A DNA stretch of 5,831 nucleotides, from contig PMCH01000251.1 of assembly GCA_003154055.1 (NCBI GenBank), positions 30,287 through 36,117 of the forward strand, in the 5' to 3' direction. Shown piece by piece: positions 1 to 5,831 of this stretch; within the stretch, counting starts at the first letter, position 1, and each line of letters begins with the position of its first letter. The position numbers and the translations under genes are program-made. This DNA is from Acidobacteriaceae bacterium. GTDB taxonomy: Bacteria > Acidobacteriota > Terriglobia > Terriglobales > Acidobacteriaceae. Below the pieces are notes generated by a model, which saw only the letters and a program-made list of their open reading frames with translations, made no database searches and was not told the origin of the DNA.

Positions 1-570
1 CCGGAAGTTATCGGTTCGTCCGTCGGATTGGTGCCGACAAAGGCCCTTGTGGGAAGTGGGAACCTGGGTTCCGGCCAGATTGTCGGCAAACCGGAAGTAA
101 GCCCCCACTCCGGTTCGAAAATCGTCTACTACGGCCGACTAATATCCCTTTAGATGAGTGGCCCAGCAGCGCCTGCACCGTTCCCAGAGGAGCGCCGATC
201 GAGTCGCTGTTGTTCTGGGGTAATCGTGCCAGGGAATTGATCCAACGCAAATCTGACTCTCGAAATCGCCACCCCCGCAGAATCTTGATCGAGGACACTG
301 CTCTGCGAATGGCCAGGTTCTGCACAGGCATCGCAATCCCACTCTCAGCATGTGAGCTATCTTGCTCAGACTTGCCACTGCCCACCTGTCATTCTTCACC
401 CTGCTGAGTGTGTCGACCGAGCGCCAGCGTGTGTTCGTGGCTCTCGCCGCCAGGTCGCTGCCGGACACGCTCCAAGAAGTTCTAGTCGAGGCGACCACAT
501 CCGGCATTAGAGTTTGACGCGAGTTCCGATAAACTGGGTTGGCAAACAGACAGTCCGAGGACATCTGGTT
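1..570. other. Intergenic / decayed region without an intact gene
   Basis: No reading frame here looks like a complete gene. The first 153 bases are open in + frame 1, ending in TAG, but the 50-residue peptide matches no family I know. The two long - strand frames are open only because the region is GC-rich; their only recognisable content is the integrase remnant at 152-231. The stretch between about 240 and 513 shows no recognisable protein on either strand. The promoter of the exported protein gene should lie in the last 150 bases. A TTGACG hexamer at 514-519 and a TAAACT at 530-535 are seen, but they are only 10 nt apart, so I do not call them a promoter pair. Confidence 0.5.
152..231 (-). 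pseudogene. Tyrosine recombinase (integrase) C-terminal remnant
   Basis: Read on the - strand, 190 down to 152 encodes PLGTVQALLGHSS. This is the 'LLGHSS' box of the tyrosine recombinase catalytic domain, which normally lies between the HxLRHT box and the active-site tyrosine. Just upstream in a different frame (231 down to 199) is WHDYPRTTATR, which resembles the preceding W-H-D-L-R-H-T-x-A-T-R box with the catalytic Arg position read as Pro. Only 8 nt separate the two blocks and the frame changes between them, where an intact enzyme has about six residues, so a small frameshifting deletion is likely. No Tyr-x-H active-site segment follows in a usable position. I infer a dead fragment of a phage or genomic-island integrase that ran leftward. 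The second box is the strong evidence; the first is weaker and depends on the frameshift. An unrelated chance match is possible but unlikely for a 13-residue string. Confidence 0.5.
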
Positions 571-2991
571 ATGGATATGACACTGAACAAGAAGCTGGGC
601 TGGTTGAGCGCGATGCTGCTGGTTGCGCTCGCGATTGTGGCACGACCACAAAAAGCAGTCGCGCAAGATCAACAAGACGATCCGCCGAGCCGGGTGGCTC
701 GACTCGGCTACATGCAGGGTTCGGTTTCATTCCAGCCGGCCGGCGAATCGGAGTGGGTGCAGGCGGTTGCCAACCGGCCCATGACGACCGGCGACAAGCT
801 CTGGGCGGATAAGGACTCGCGCGCCGAGCTGCAATTGGGAACGGCCGTGATTCGCCTGGACGCCAATACCGGCTTCTCTTTTCTGAATCTGGATGACCGT
901 ACCGCTCAAATCCAGCTTACGTCGGGTTCGATCAATATCAGCGTGCGGCGGCTGGACCGTGACGATGTCTTCGAGGTCGACACGCCCAACCAGGCGTTTT
1001 CGGTATACCAGCCGGGAAGCTATCGGGTAGAGGCCAGTGAAGACGGAAGCTACACGGTCGTAAGCGTGCGGCGAGGCGAGGGCGAATCGACCGGCAACGG
1101 TCAGAACTTTACCCTCCATGCCGGGCAGAAAGGCACGTTCAGCGGGACGGACTCGTTGACCGCCGACGTGGTTCAAATCGGCGGCCCAGATGAATTTGAT
1201 AACTGGGCAAACACCCGCGAGCACCGGTACGACGACTCGCGCTCGGCGCAGTACGTGTCGCACGATGTGGTCGGCTATGACGACCTGGACGACAATGGCG
1301 ACTGGCGCGATGATTCGAACTACGGACATGTCTGGTACCCCAACCGGGTCGCCGTGGGTTGGGCGCCCTATCATGATGGCCATTGGGACTGGATCTCTCC
1401 CTGGGGATGGACGTGGGTGGATGACTCTTCGTGGGGCTACGCGCCGTTTCATTACGGACGCTGGGTAACAGTCGGCGGACGCTGGGGCTGGGTTGCCGGG
1501 CCCGTGGCAGTGCGGGCGGTTTATGCACCGGCGCTAGTGGTTTTTATTGGCTCCGGTGGTGTTGGCTTCGGCGGCAATGTGGGATGGTTTCCGCTTGGTC
1601 CGCGGGAAGTTTATGTCCCCTCGTATCACGTCAGCCGGGAGTATGTGAACCGGGTCAACATCAGCAATACGACCGTCAATAACGTCACGATTACGAACGT
1701 TTACAACACGACCATCGTCAACAAAAACACGAACATCACCAATGTGACTTATGTGAACCGGAATGTAAGAGGCGCGGTGACAGCGGTTCCGCAACGCGCT
1801 TTCGTGAGTGCCCAGCCTGTGGGCAGAGCCGCAATTGTCGTGAGCGCGCGCGATATCGCCTCCGCGCCGATGAGCTCGAGGGTTGCGGTGGCTCCCACAC
1901 GAGAGAGCGTGCTTGGAGCCCGGGCTTCGACGGCGAACCGCGTAGCCGCTCCGCCGACAGCAGTTGCGAACCGGCAGGTGATCGCCAAGGCGCCCGCGCC
2001 CCCGCCTCCGGTCCCTTTCGCAAGGCAGCAGCGGGCTCTGGCGGAACATCCCGGAGAACCGTTGGCGAGGAGTGAAGTGCGGACCTTGCGTCCGGCTGCC
2101 GCGGCTGAGGCACATCCGCTAGTCAGACAGGCACCTCCGGGAAAACCGGCGACACCGAACATGGGGCGCCCCGGGAACCAGCCGAACCAACCTGCGAACC
2201 AACCGGGTGCTGCCAGACCAGGCCAACCCGGCAATGCGGCGCCTGAGAACCAGCCGAGTGCTGCCAGACCGGGCCAACCCGCCAACGCGCCTCCTGAGAA
2301 CCGACCGGCGAATCGCCCGGGCAACCAGCCTGCTCCGAACGAGCGTCCGGGAGCGGCCAATCCCGCTCAGCCGAATCGTCCGCCATCAGCGCAGCCGAAC
2401 CAGCCGGCGCCGACACAACCGAATCGGCCGGAAATGAACCGTCCTGCTGAGCCACCCGCGCGGAATGATCGTCCACCGTCGACGCAGCCCAATCGATCCG
2501 AGCCGGCACAGCCAGGCAACCGGCCGGAGCCGAATCGTCGAGCCGAGCCCCCCGCGCGGAACGAGCGTCCGCCGTCGACGCAGCCCAATCGACCCGAGCC
2601 GGCACAGCCAGGCAATCGGCCGGAAACGAACCGTCCGGCTGAGCCCCCCGCGCGGAATAATCGTCCGCCGTCGACGCAGCCCAATCAGCCAGAACCGGCA
2701 CAGCCAGGCAATCGGCCGGAGCCGAATCGTCGAGCCGAGCCCCCCACGCGGAATGAGCGTCCGCCGTCGACGCAGCCCAATCGACCCGAGCCAGCACAGC
2801 CGACGAATCGACCCGAGCCGAGCCGGAATCAGCCCGCTCCGCGGCCGCAGAGTCCCTCGCCGAGCGCGCAACCACGCACGCCCCCTGCGGAAACCAAACC
2901 AGCGCCGCCGCCCGAGCGCCAACGGAAGAAGGCGCAAACGCCCGAGGAGAAAAAGAGGGAACAGGAACAGCAGAAGCCTCCGCGCGAGTAA
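571..2991 (+). CDS. Exported FecR-like / DUF6600 protein with Pro-rich repeat tail
   Basis: This is an 806-residue exported protein of unknown exact role, probably surface- or envelope-associated. A Lys-Lys N-terminus, a hydrophobic core (residues 10-24) and AVA followed by QD give a Sec signal peptide, likely cut after Ala31. Residues about 75-190 fit a FecR-type domain (DKLWADKDSRAELQLG, then repeated beta-strands and a GQKGTFSG end). Residues about 235-350 are the Trp/Tyr/Gly-rich DUF6600 domain (VWYPNRVAVGWAPY, WDWISPWGWTW, SWGYAPFHYGRW, GWFPLGP). Residues 360-398 are an Asn/Thr/Val strand-like segment. From about residue 490 the chain is Pro/Asn/Gln/Arg-rich and probably disordered, and it ends in a Lys/Arg/Glu-rich tail. 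The start at 571 is chosen because it begins the signal peptide and has a GAGG 10 nt upstream. ATG 577 is equally possible, while a TTG at 514 would add 19 residues ahead of the signal. FecR domains often work with ECF sigma factors, but this copy has no cytoplasmic anti-sigma part. Confidence 0.88.
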   Translation: MDMTLNKKLGWLSAMLLVALAIVARPQKAVAQDQQDDPPSRVARLGYMQGSVSFQPAGESEWVQAVANRPMTTGDKLWADKDSRAELQLGTAVIRLDANTGFSFLNLDDRTAQIQLTSGSINISVRRLDRDDVFEVDTPNQAFSVYQPGSYRVEASEDGSYTVVSVRRGEGESTGNGQNFTLHAGQKGTFSGTDSLTADVVQIGGPDEFDNWANTREHRYDDSRSAQYVSHDVVGYDDLDDNGDWRDDSNYGHVWYPNRVAVGWAPYHDGHWDWISPWGWTWVDDSSWGYAPFHYGRWVTVGGRWGWVAGPVAVRAVYAPALVVFIGSGGVGFGGNVGWFPLGPREVYVPSYHVSREYVNRVNISNTTVNNVTITNVYNTTIVNKNTNITNVTYVNRNVRGAVTAVPQRAFVSAQPVGRAAIVVSARDIASAPMSSRVAVAPTRESVLGARASTANRVAAPPTAVANRQVIAKAPAPPPPVPFARQQRALAEHPGEPLARSEVRTLRPAAAAEAHPLVRQAPPGKPATPNMGRPGNQPNQPANQPGAARPGQPGNAAPENQPSAARPGQPANAPPENRPANRPGNQPAPNERPGAANPAQPNRPPSAQPNQPAPTQPNRPEMNRPAEPPARNDRPPSTQPNRSEPAQPGNRPEPNRRAEPPARNERPPSTQPNRPEPAQPGNRPETNRPAEPPARNNRPPSTQPNQPEPAQPGNRPEPNRRAEPPTRNERPPSTQPNRPEPAQPTNRPEPSRNQPAPRPQSPSPSAQPRTPPAETKPAPPPERQRKKAQTPEEKKREQEQQKPPRE
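2197..2298 (+). repeat. Two tandem 51-bp units (17 residues)
   Basis: Positions 2197-2247 and 2248-2298 are two in-frame copies encoding NQPGAARPGQPGNAAPE and NQPSAARPGQPANAPPE, which differ at four residues. They sit at the front of the Pro-rich tail of the DUF6600 protein. Their sequence differs from the 96-bp units further on, so this is a separate local duplication. Confidence 0.8.
2446..2829 (+). repeat. Four tandem 96-bp units (32 residues each)
   Basis: Units lie at 2446-2541, 2542-2637, 2638-2733 and 2734-2829 and encode residues 626-753 of the exported protein. Each starts AEPP(A/T)RN, continues (D/E/N)RPPSTQPN and then EPAQP(G/T)NRPE, and ends NRR, NRP or SRN. Copies match closely at DNA level, each containing GTCGACGCAGCCCAATC, which points to recent duplication. 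The unit length is a multiple of three, so gain or loss keeps the frame. Units 1 and 3 end PNRR and unit 2 ends TNRP, so an alternating pattern is possible. The repeat also keeps other frames open on both strands, giving long false reading frames. Confidence 0.92.
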
Positions 2992-3007
2992 AGCCTCACC
3001 AGGCTTT
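2990..3007 (+). terminator. Terminator-like hairpin overlapping the stop codon
   Basis: AAAGCCT (2990-2996), loop CACC, AGGCTTT (3001-3007) form a perfect 7-bp stem with a 4-nt loop. The first two stem bases are the last two of the TAA stop. The 3' arm ends in only three T residues followed by CTGG, so the U-tract is poor. It may be a weak intrinsic terminator or a 3'-end stabilising stem. Its position directly at the gene end supports a role at the end of this transcript. Confidence 0.5.
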
Positions 3008-3512
3008 CTGGCCCCACTTCTGAGCTCGATCTACCGTTGTTTGGCATTCCGCCGACGGTTGTGTGTTCGACTGCGAGCACTGTCCACTATTTGCTCTCTT
3101 ATCCATTCGCGCGAAACAGCTTTCACGCGGACATGCGGACGGCCGCCCCTGCTCCACTCCGCGTCCGGGTGGGTGAAGGAAGAACTCGATGCGTGGAGCG
3201 CTCCAGCTTGGAATATGCTCAGGCAAGGCTGGTCTGCTGCGGCGACGCTTGGACGCAGGGGGCCACGGTTCAAATCCGCGCACCCCGACCAACAACTTCG
3301 GCCTGATTCTTCAGAGCCATGCAAGCGAACCCTTCCCACACTTTTGAACCTCATTGTCCTGCGAGATCGTCCGCCCTTCACACGAATTACTTCCGGTTAG
3401 CCCGTCACTCGGGCGCAATCCTCGGGGATCTTCTACCCAACCCGGCTTGTCACTCCACTCCATTCCATCCCGCCTAAAATCCCTGTTACACTCTGCCTTC
3501 TGAAGATCATTT
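2992..3512. other. 521-bp non-coding region between the exported protein and sigma factor genes
   Basis: No plausible gene is seen. The + strand frame that runs through here from inside the repeats is a shadow of the Pro-rich tail. A - strand frame containing GVRGFEP is the antisense of a tRNA T arm. Contents are the hairpin at the left edge, a perfect 12-bp palindrome TGGAGCGCTCCA at 3194-3205, the tRNA-like 3' end at 3248-3291, and an AT-richer patch just before the sigma factor gene, where TAAAAT (about 3475-3480) and TACACT (about 3486-3491) could serve as a -10 element. A TTGTCA about 22 nt before TAAAAT is too far for a standard -35 spacing. Confidence 0.5.
3248..3291 (+). pseudogene. 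tRNA-like 3' end (tRNA-Pro-like remnant) with encoded CCA
   Basis: Bases 3264-3280 form a T arm: stem CACGG/CCGCG (one A-C mismatch) around the loop TTCAAAT, within the consensus GGTTCAAATCC. They are followed by a 7-nt acceptor strand CACCCCG (3281-3287), discriminator A and CCA (3289-3291). The piece before it, CTTGGACGCAGGGGGCC, resembles the anticodon loop (TGG), 3' anticodon stem and variable region of tRNA-Pro. However, the anticodon stem does not pair with a 7-nt loop, base 37 is A rather than the G usual in tRNA-Pro, and no CGGGGTG acceptor partner lies at the right distance. The closest match, CCGGGTG at 3165-3171, would make a 127-nt molecule. I infer a decayed tRNA or a 3'-end copy of the kind left at an integration site. 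It is not a confident functional tRNA. Confidence 0.35.
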
Positions 3513-4271
3513 ATGGCTCAAGACAAATTCATTGGCGGCAATGGGTGCTTCCCCGCCACTCGCTGGTCCGTCATCGAAGGAGTTCGCAGTGAGGATTGGG
3601 CGGAGCGCAAGCGAGCGCTGGACACACTTTGCGAAGCGTACTGGAGGCCCGTTTACAAATATGTGCGCTTGCGCTGGAATCGTGCTGCGCCGGACGCTCA
3701 GGATCTGACCCAGGGTTTTTTTGCCGAACTGCTGGAGCGCGAATTGTTGGCTCGATTCGATGCCGCCAAGAGCCGCCTGCGTACATATTTACGCCTGTGC
3801 GTGGATAGCTTCGTGATGAACGAAGAGAAGGCCGCGCATCGCCAAAAGCGTGGAGGCGACGTCCAGCACTTTGCACTCGATTTCGCCGCTGTCGAAGACG
3901 AGATGAGCAGCGGCACCATCGATGCTGCTGCAATCGCCTCTCCGGAATCACTGGACGAATTCTTCGAGAAGGAATGGATTCGCAGTCTATTCGCGCTGGC
4001 CGTCGAAGACATGCGCGAGGTTTGCGCCCAGCGGCAGCGAGACCGGGCGTTCCACCTTTTTGAGACCTACGATCTCGAAGGGGACGACGAACTTTCATAC
4101 GCGCAACTGGCTCAGCAACACGGAATCGCTGTCACCGAGGTAACCAACGCGCTCGCATGGGCCCGCCGCGAGTTTCGCAAGATAGCGCTCGAACGTTTGC
4201 GGGAAGTCTGCGGCAGTGATGAGGAGTTCCAACGAGAAGCGAAGAGCGTGTTCGGCTGGGACGCCCGGTGA
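3513..4271 (+). CDS. ECF-like RNA polymerase sigma factor (kinase-linked type)
   Basis: This 252-residue protein should direct RNA polymerase to a specific promoter set. The N-terminal FPATRWSVI and the YWRPVYKYVRLRW / DAQDLTQGFFAELLE block (residues 43-75) are sigma region 2 as found in a lineage-restricted ECF-like group of Acidobacteriota and Planctomycetes. AKSRLRTYLRLCVDSFVMNE (85-104) completes the region 2 helices. An acidic linker (about 120-155) leads to region 4, with RAFHLFETYDLEG (178-190), then LSYAQLAQQHGIAVTEVTNALAWARREF (194-221) as the helix-turn-helix. At 252 residues it is longer than typical ECF factors of about 180-200. ATG 3513 is the first possible start because an in-frame TGA lies at 3501; the Shine-Dalgarno is weak (GAAG at 3502-3505). 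No anti-sigma gene adjoins it. The kinase directly downstream, 67 nt away, is the likely regulator, as is usual for this group. The exact ECF group number cannot be assigned by eye. Confidence 0.87.
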   Translation: MAQDKFIGGNGCFPATRWSVIEGVRSEDWAERKRALDTLCEAYWRPVYKYVRLRWNRAAPDAQDLTQGFFAELLERELLARFDAAKSRLRTYLRLCVDSFVMNEEKAAHRQKRGGDVQHFALDFAAVEDEMSSGTIDAAAIASPESLDEFFEKEWIRSLFALAVEDMREVCAQRQRDRAFHLFETYDLEGDDELSYAQLAQQHGIAVTEVTNALAWARREFRKIALERLREVCGSDEEFQREAKSVFGWDAR

Positions 4272-4338
4272 GGGCGAGAAGCATCTGCTCTGATACAAGG
4301 GACTGGGCAGTTCGAAGGAGAACGTCCCCCCTCACTCC

Positions 4339-5367
4339 ATGAGGCATCTTTCCGACAAGGCGCTCACCCGACTGCGCAGCGGCACGGAGCTTCCGGACCT
4401 GGGCGGCACGCGCTACCGGCTCATTTCGCAGGTCGCACGTGGAGGGATGGGCGTCGTCTACGCAGCGGAAGACGAGTGCCTGCAACGCCGCGTCGCACTG
4501 AAAGTGCTCGAAATATCTGGCTCCGAAGGCGACCTCCCCAATCGCCTCATGCGCGAGGCGCGTGTGCTGGCCCGGCTGGAGCATCCGGGCATCGTTCCGG
4601 TGCACGATGCCGGCACGCTTGCGGATGGCCGCGTTTTTTACGCCATGAAGTTTGTCGAAGGGCAGCGGCTCGATCAATACATCGAGTCGCAGGCTTCCAC
4701 TCCGGATCGCTTGCGTATTTTTCTGCGTATCTGCGACGCGGTTGCTTTCGCACACGCTCACGGAGTCCTCCACCGCGATCTCAAGCCCGCCAATGTGATG
4801 GTCGGCTCGTTCGGCGAGATTCTGGTAATGGACTGGGGGCTCGCGAAAATCTTGGCGGACGTCCTCAAGCCCGACCCGCTTGAGGACGACGCCTCAATCG
4901 TGCACAGCTCTACGGATCGCGAAAACGGCACGGCGATTCCGGCAACCGCGATTTCGGCAAGCACAGGGCACGGGAGCGTGTTGGGCACACCGGGGTACAT
5001 GTCTCCGGAGCAGGCGCGCGGGGAAATCGAATTGCTGGATGCGCGGAGCGATATCTACTCTCTCGGAGCACTTTTGCGATATCTGCTCAGCGAGAAACTG
5101 CCGGCACATTTGTCCACCCTGCTGGATCGATCACTCGAGGCCATCTGTGGGAAGGCCTGCGCGCCAGCACGCGAAGCACGATACTCCGCGGTGCAGGAAA
5201 TGGCTGCGGACGTTTCGCGGTACCTCAACGGCTTGGCGGTCGGGGCACATCGCGAGAGCATTTTCGAGAAGGTGACCCGTCTCTATCGGCGGTACCGGTT
5301 CTTTGTATTGCTGATAGCCGCCTACTTAGTCATGCGTATCCTGCTGATTTTGCTGCTCAAGCATTAA
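4339..5367 (+). CDS. Membrane-anchored Ser/Thr protein kinase (Hanks type)
   Basis: This 342-residue kinase probably phosphorylates Ser/Thr on target proteins at the inner face of the membrane. Seen: Gly-rich loop ARGGMGVVY (33-41, first Gly replaced by Ala), VALK with Lys55, helix-C Glu73, catalytic HRDLKPANV (145-153; Asp147, Asn152), DWG in place of DFG (165-167), GTPGYMSPE (216-224) and SDIYSLG (237-243). The activation segment is unusually long and Ser/Thr-rich (about 171-215). The C-lobe is shortened after SDIYSLG and goes almost directly to LEAICGKA and RYSAVQEMAADVSRYLNG. One hydrophobic helix (about 321-340) follows a Arg-rich stretch and ends two residues later, so the protein is tail-anchored with no outside sensor domain. 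ATG 4339 is the only ATG after the in-frame TGA at 4291. The nearest Shine-Dalgarno (AAGGAG, 4315-4320) is 18 nt away, which suggests weak or unusual initiation. Partnership with the preceding sigma factor is inferred from position. Confidence 0.9.
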   Translation: MRHLSDKALTRLRSGTELPDLGGTRYRLISQVARGGMGVVYAAEDECLQRRVALKVLEISGSEGDLPNRLMREARVLARLEHPGIVPVHDAGTLADGRVFYAMKFVEGQRLDQYIESQASTPDRLRIFLRICDAVAFAHAHGVLHRDLKPANVMVGSFGEILVMDWGLAKILADVLKPDPLEDDASIVHSSTDRENGTAIPATAISASTGHGSVLGTPGYMSPEQARGEIELLDARSDIYSLGALLRYLLSEKLPAHLSTLLDRSLEAICGKACAPAREARYSAVQEMAADVSRYLNGLAVGAHRESIFEKVTRLYRRYRFFVLLIAAYLVMRILLILLLKH

Positions 5368-5417
5368 GGTTTAAAGGAATTGCCCGTTCCGTTGTAAAGA
5401 ACCCCAGAACAGAAAAT

Positions 5418-5422
5418 GGAGG
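5418..5422 (+). promoter_or_regulatory. Ribosome binding site that fixes the small membrane protein start
   Basis: GGAGG lies 5 nt before ATG 5428. An in-frame ATG at 5416 overlaps this site and would have no Shine-Dalgarno of its own, so 5428 is the better start. It also begins the protein directly at its first hydrophobic helix (MNKLLLG). Confidence 0.7.
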
Positions 5423-5427
5423 GATTT

Positions 5428-5781
5428 ATGAACAAGCTTTTGCTCGGTTTGCTGCTGGGTGCCGTGCTTGGCGCCCTTGACGGAGGCACGGCCTGGTTCT
5501 ACCCGGAAGTGCGTGCGCAAATGGTGGGAATCATCGTAGGCTCCACAATCAAAGGGCTGATTGCCGGAGTTGCCGCCGGGATCTTCGCCCGCAAGGTAAA
5601 CTCCGTCCCACTCGGAATTTTGTTCGGCTTGGCCGTGGGTTTCGCGCTCGCATTCCTGGTCGCGTATTTGCAGCATGATCACTACGTCGCGATCATCCTT
5701 CCTGGAAGCATTGTGGGGCTGCTTGTGGGATATGCTACGCAACAGTACGGCGTGATGCCAGGGCCCGCCAATGCCAGGTAA
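5428..5781 (+). CDS. Small four-helix membrane protein of unknown function
   Basis: This is a 117-residue integral membrane protein, not recognised as a named family. Four hydrophobic, Gly-rich segments are seen: about residues 3-22, 32-54, 61-82 and 89-108. Small-residue motifs (GLLLGAVLG, GIIVGSTIKGLIAG, GILFGLAVG, GSIVGLLVG) suggest tight helix packing, with a short charged loop after helix 2 (ARKVN) and a His/Asp loop after helix 3 (QHDHY). The first segment may act as an uncleaved signal anchor. It starts 60 nt after the kinase with no terminator between, so it is probably co-transcribed. A sensor or partner role for the kinase is only a contextual guess. It could equally be a small housekeeping membrane protein. 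Confidence 0.8.
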   Translation: MNKLLLGLLLGAVLGALDGGTAWFYPEVRAQMVGIIVGSTIKGLIAGVAAGIFARKVNSVPLGILFGLAVGFALAFLVAYLQHDHYVAIILPGSIVGLLVGYATQQYGVMPGPANAR

Positions 5782-5818
5782 TGTCCTAACTCAGCTGCGA
5801 AGTCACAAGGAGGAGCGC

Positions 5819-5831
5819 ATGGGTGCTCGAA
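5819..5831 (+). CDS. Start of a further gene, cut by the window end
   Basis: AAGGAGG at 5807-5813, one of the best Shine-Dalgarno sequences in the window, is followed 5 nt later by ATG and codons for M-G-A-R. It starts 37 nt after the small membrane protein stop, on the same strand and with no terminator between, so it is likely part of the same operon. Only four codons are visible, so the product cannot be judged. Confidence 0.55.

Noticed and set aside
1..153. Possible C-terminal end of an upstream + strand gene (50 codons, ending TAG)
   Set aside because: The peptide is Gly/Ser/Val-rich with no recognisable family, and the region abuts the decayed integrase; 50 open codons in GC-rich DNA are not evidence enough.
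514..570. TTG start at 514 extending the exported protein by 19 residues, or TTGACG there as a -35 element
   Set aside because: The extension would push the signal peptide inside the chain, and no ribosome binding site precedes it. No -10 element lies at about 17 nt from TTGACG.
727..1452. A 241-codon - strand frame opposite the FecR/DUF6600 domains
   Set aside because: It is antisense to a region with clear protein domains on the + strand and matches nothing I recognise.
2123..2937. Several long - strand frames opposite the Pro-rich tail
   Set aside because: They are repetitive mirror images of the GC-rich repeats with no ribosome binding site or recognisable fold.
3194..3205. Perfect 12-bp palindrome TGGAGCGCTCCA as an operator
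   Set aside because: It lies more than 300 bp from the sigma factor start, occurs once, and has no promoter next to it.
2996..3295. A 99-codon - strand frame containing GVRGFEPWPP
   Set aside because: GFEP is what a tRNA T arm encodes when read antisense (GGATTTGAACC), a known source of false small proteins. It instead led to the tRNA-like call at 3248-3291.
2465..3400. A 311-codon + strand frame rich in Arg, Ser and Pro overlapping the exported protein's tail
   Set aside because: It is the shadow of the 96-bp repeats in another frame, continuing into non-coding sequence. It has no domain, and the overlapping frame has a signal peptide and known domains.

Overview
The window is GC-rich and gene-dense, with all convincing genes on the + strand. 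It looks like a chromosomal segment of an Acidobacteriota-type bacterium. This is inferred from a secreted FecR + DUF6600 protein with a long Pro/Asn/Gln-rich tail, and from an ECF-like sigma factor (DLTQ.FF region 2) next to a membrane-anchored Ser/Thr kinase with a DWG magnesium loop. Both are common in Acidobacteriota and Planctomycetes. No rRNA gene or species-level marker is present, so the assignment is tentative.

Layout. Positions 1-570 hold no intact gene, but the - strand carries the decayed C-terminal end of a tyrosine recombinase (core 152-231). Positions 571-2991 encode an 806-residue exported protein: signal peptide, FecR-like domain, DUF6600 Trp/Gly-rich domain, Asn/Thr/Val-rich segment, and a disordered Pro-rich tail containing four tandem 32-residue (96-bp) repeats. 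A 7-bp hairpin overlaps its stop codon. Positions 2992-3512 are non-coding and contain a tRNA-like 3' end (T arm, acceptor strand and encoded CCA) without a matching 5' half.

From 3513 a likely operon begins: an ECF-like sigma factor (3513-4271), a Ser/Thr kinase with a C-terminal membrane anchor (4339-5367), a small four-helix membrane protein of unknown function (5428-5781), and the first codons of another gene (5819 onward) behind a strong Shine-Dalgarno. Gaps are 67, 60 and 37 nt, with no clear terminator between the genes.

How they may work together. The sigma factor and kinase form a two-gene regulatory cassette of a known kind, in which phosphorylation probably controls the sigma factor or its output. 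The kinase has no extracytoplasmic sensor, so the signal must be cytosolic or come from a partner; the adjacent small membrane protein is one candidate, on context alone. The FecR/DUF6600 gene is separated by about 520 bp and a hairpin and is probably an independent unit. The integrase and tRNA remnants hint at past integration nearby, but nothing active remains. I found no clearly new biological system.
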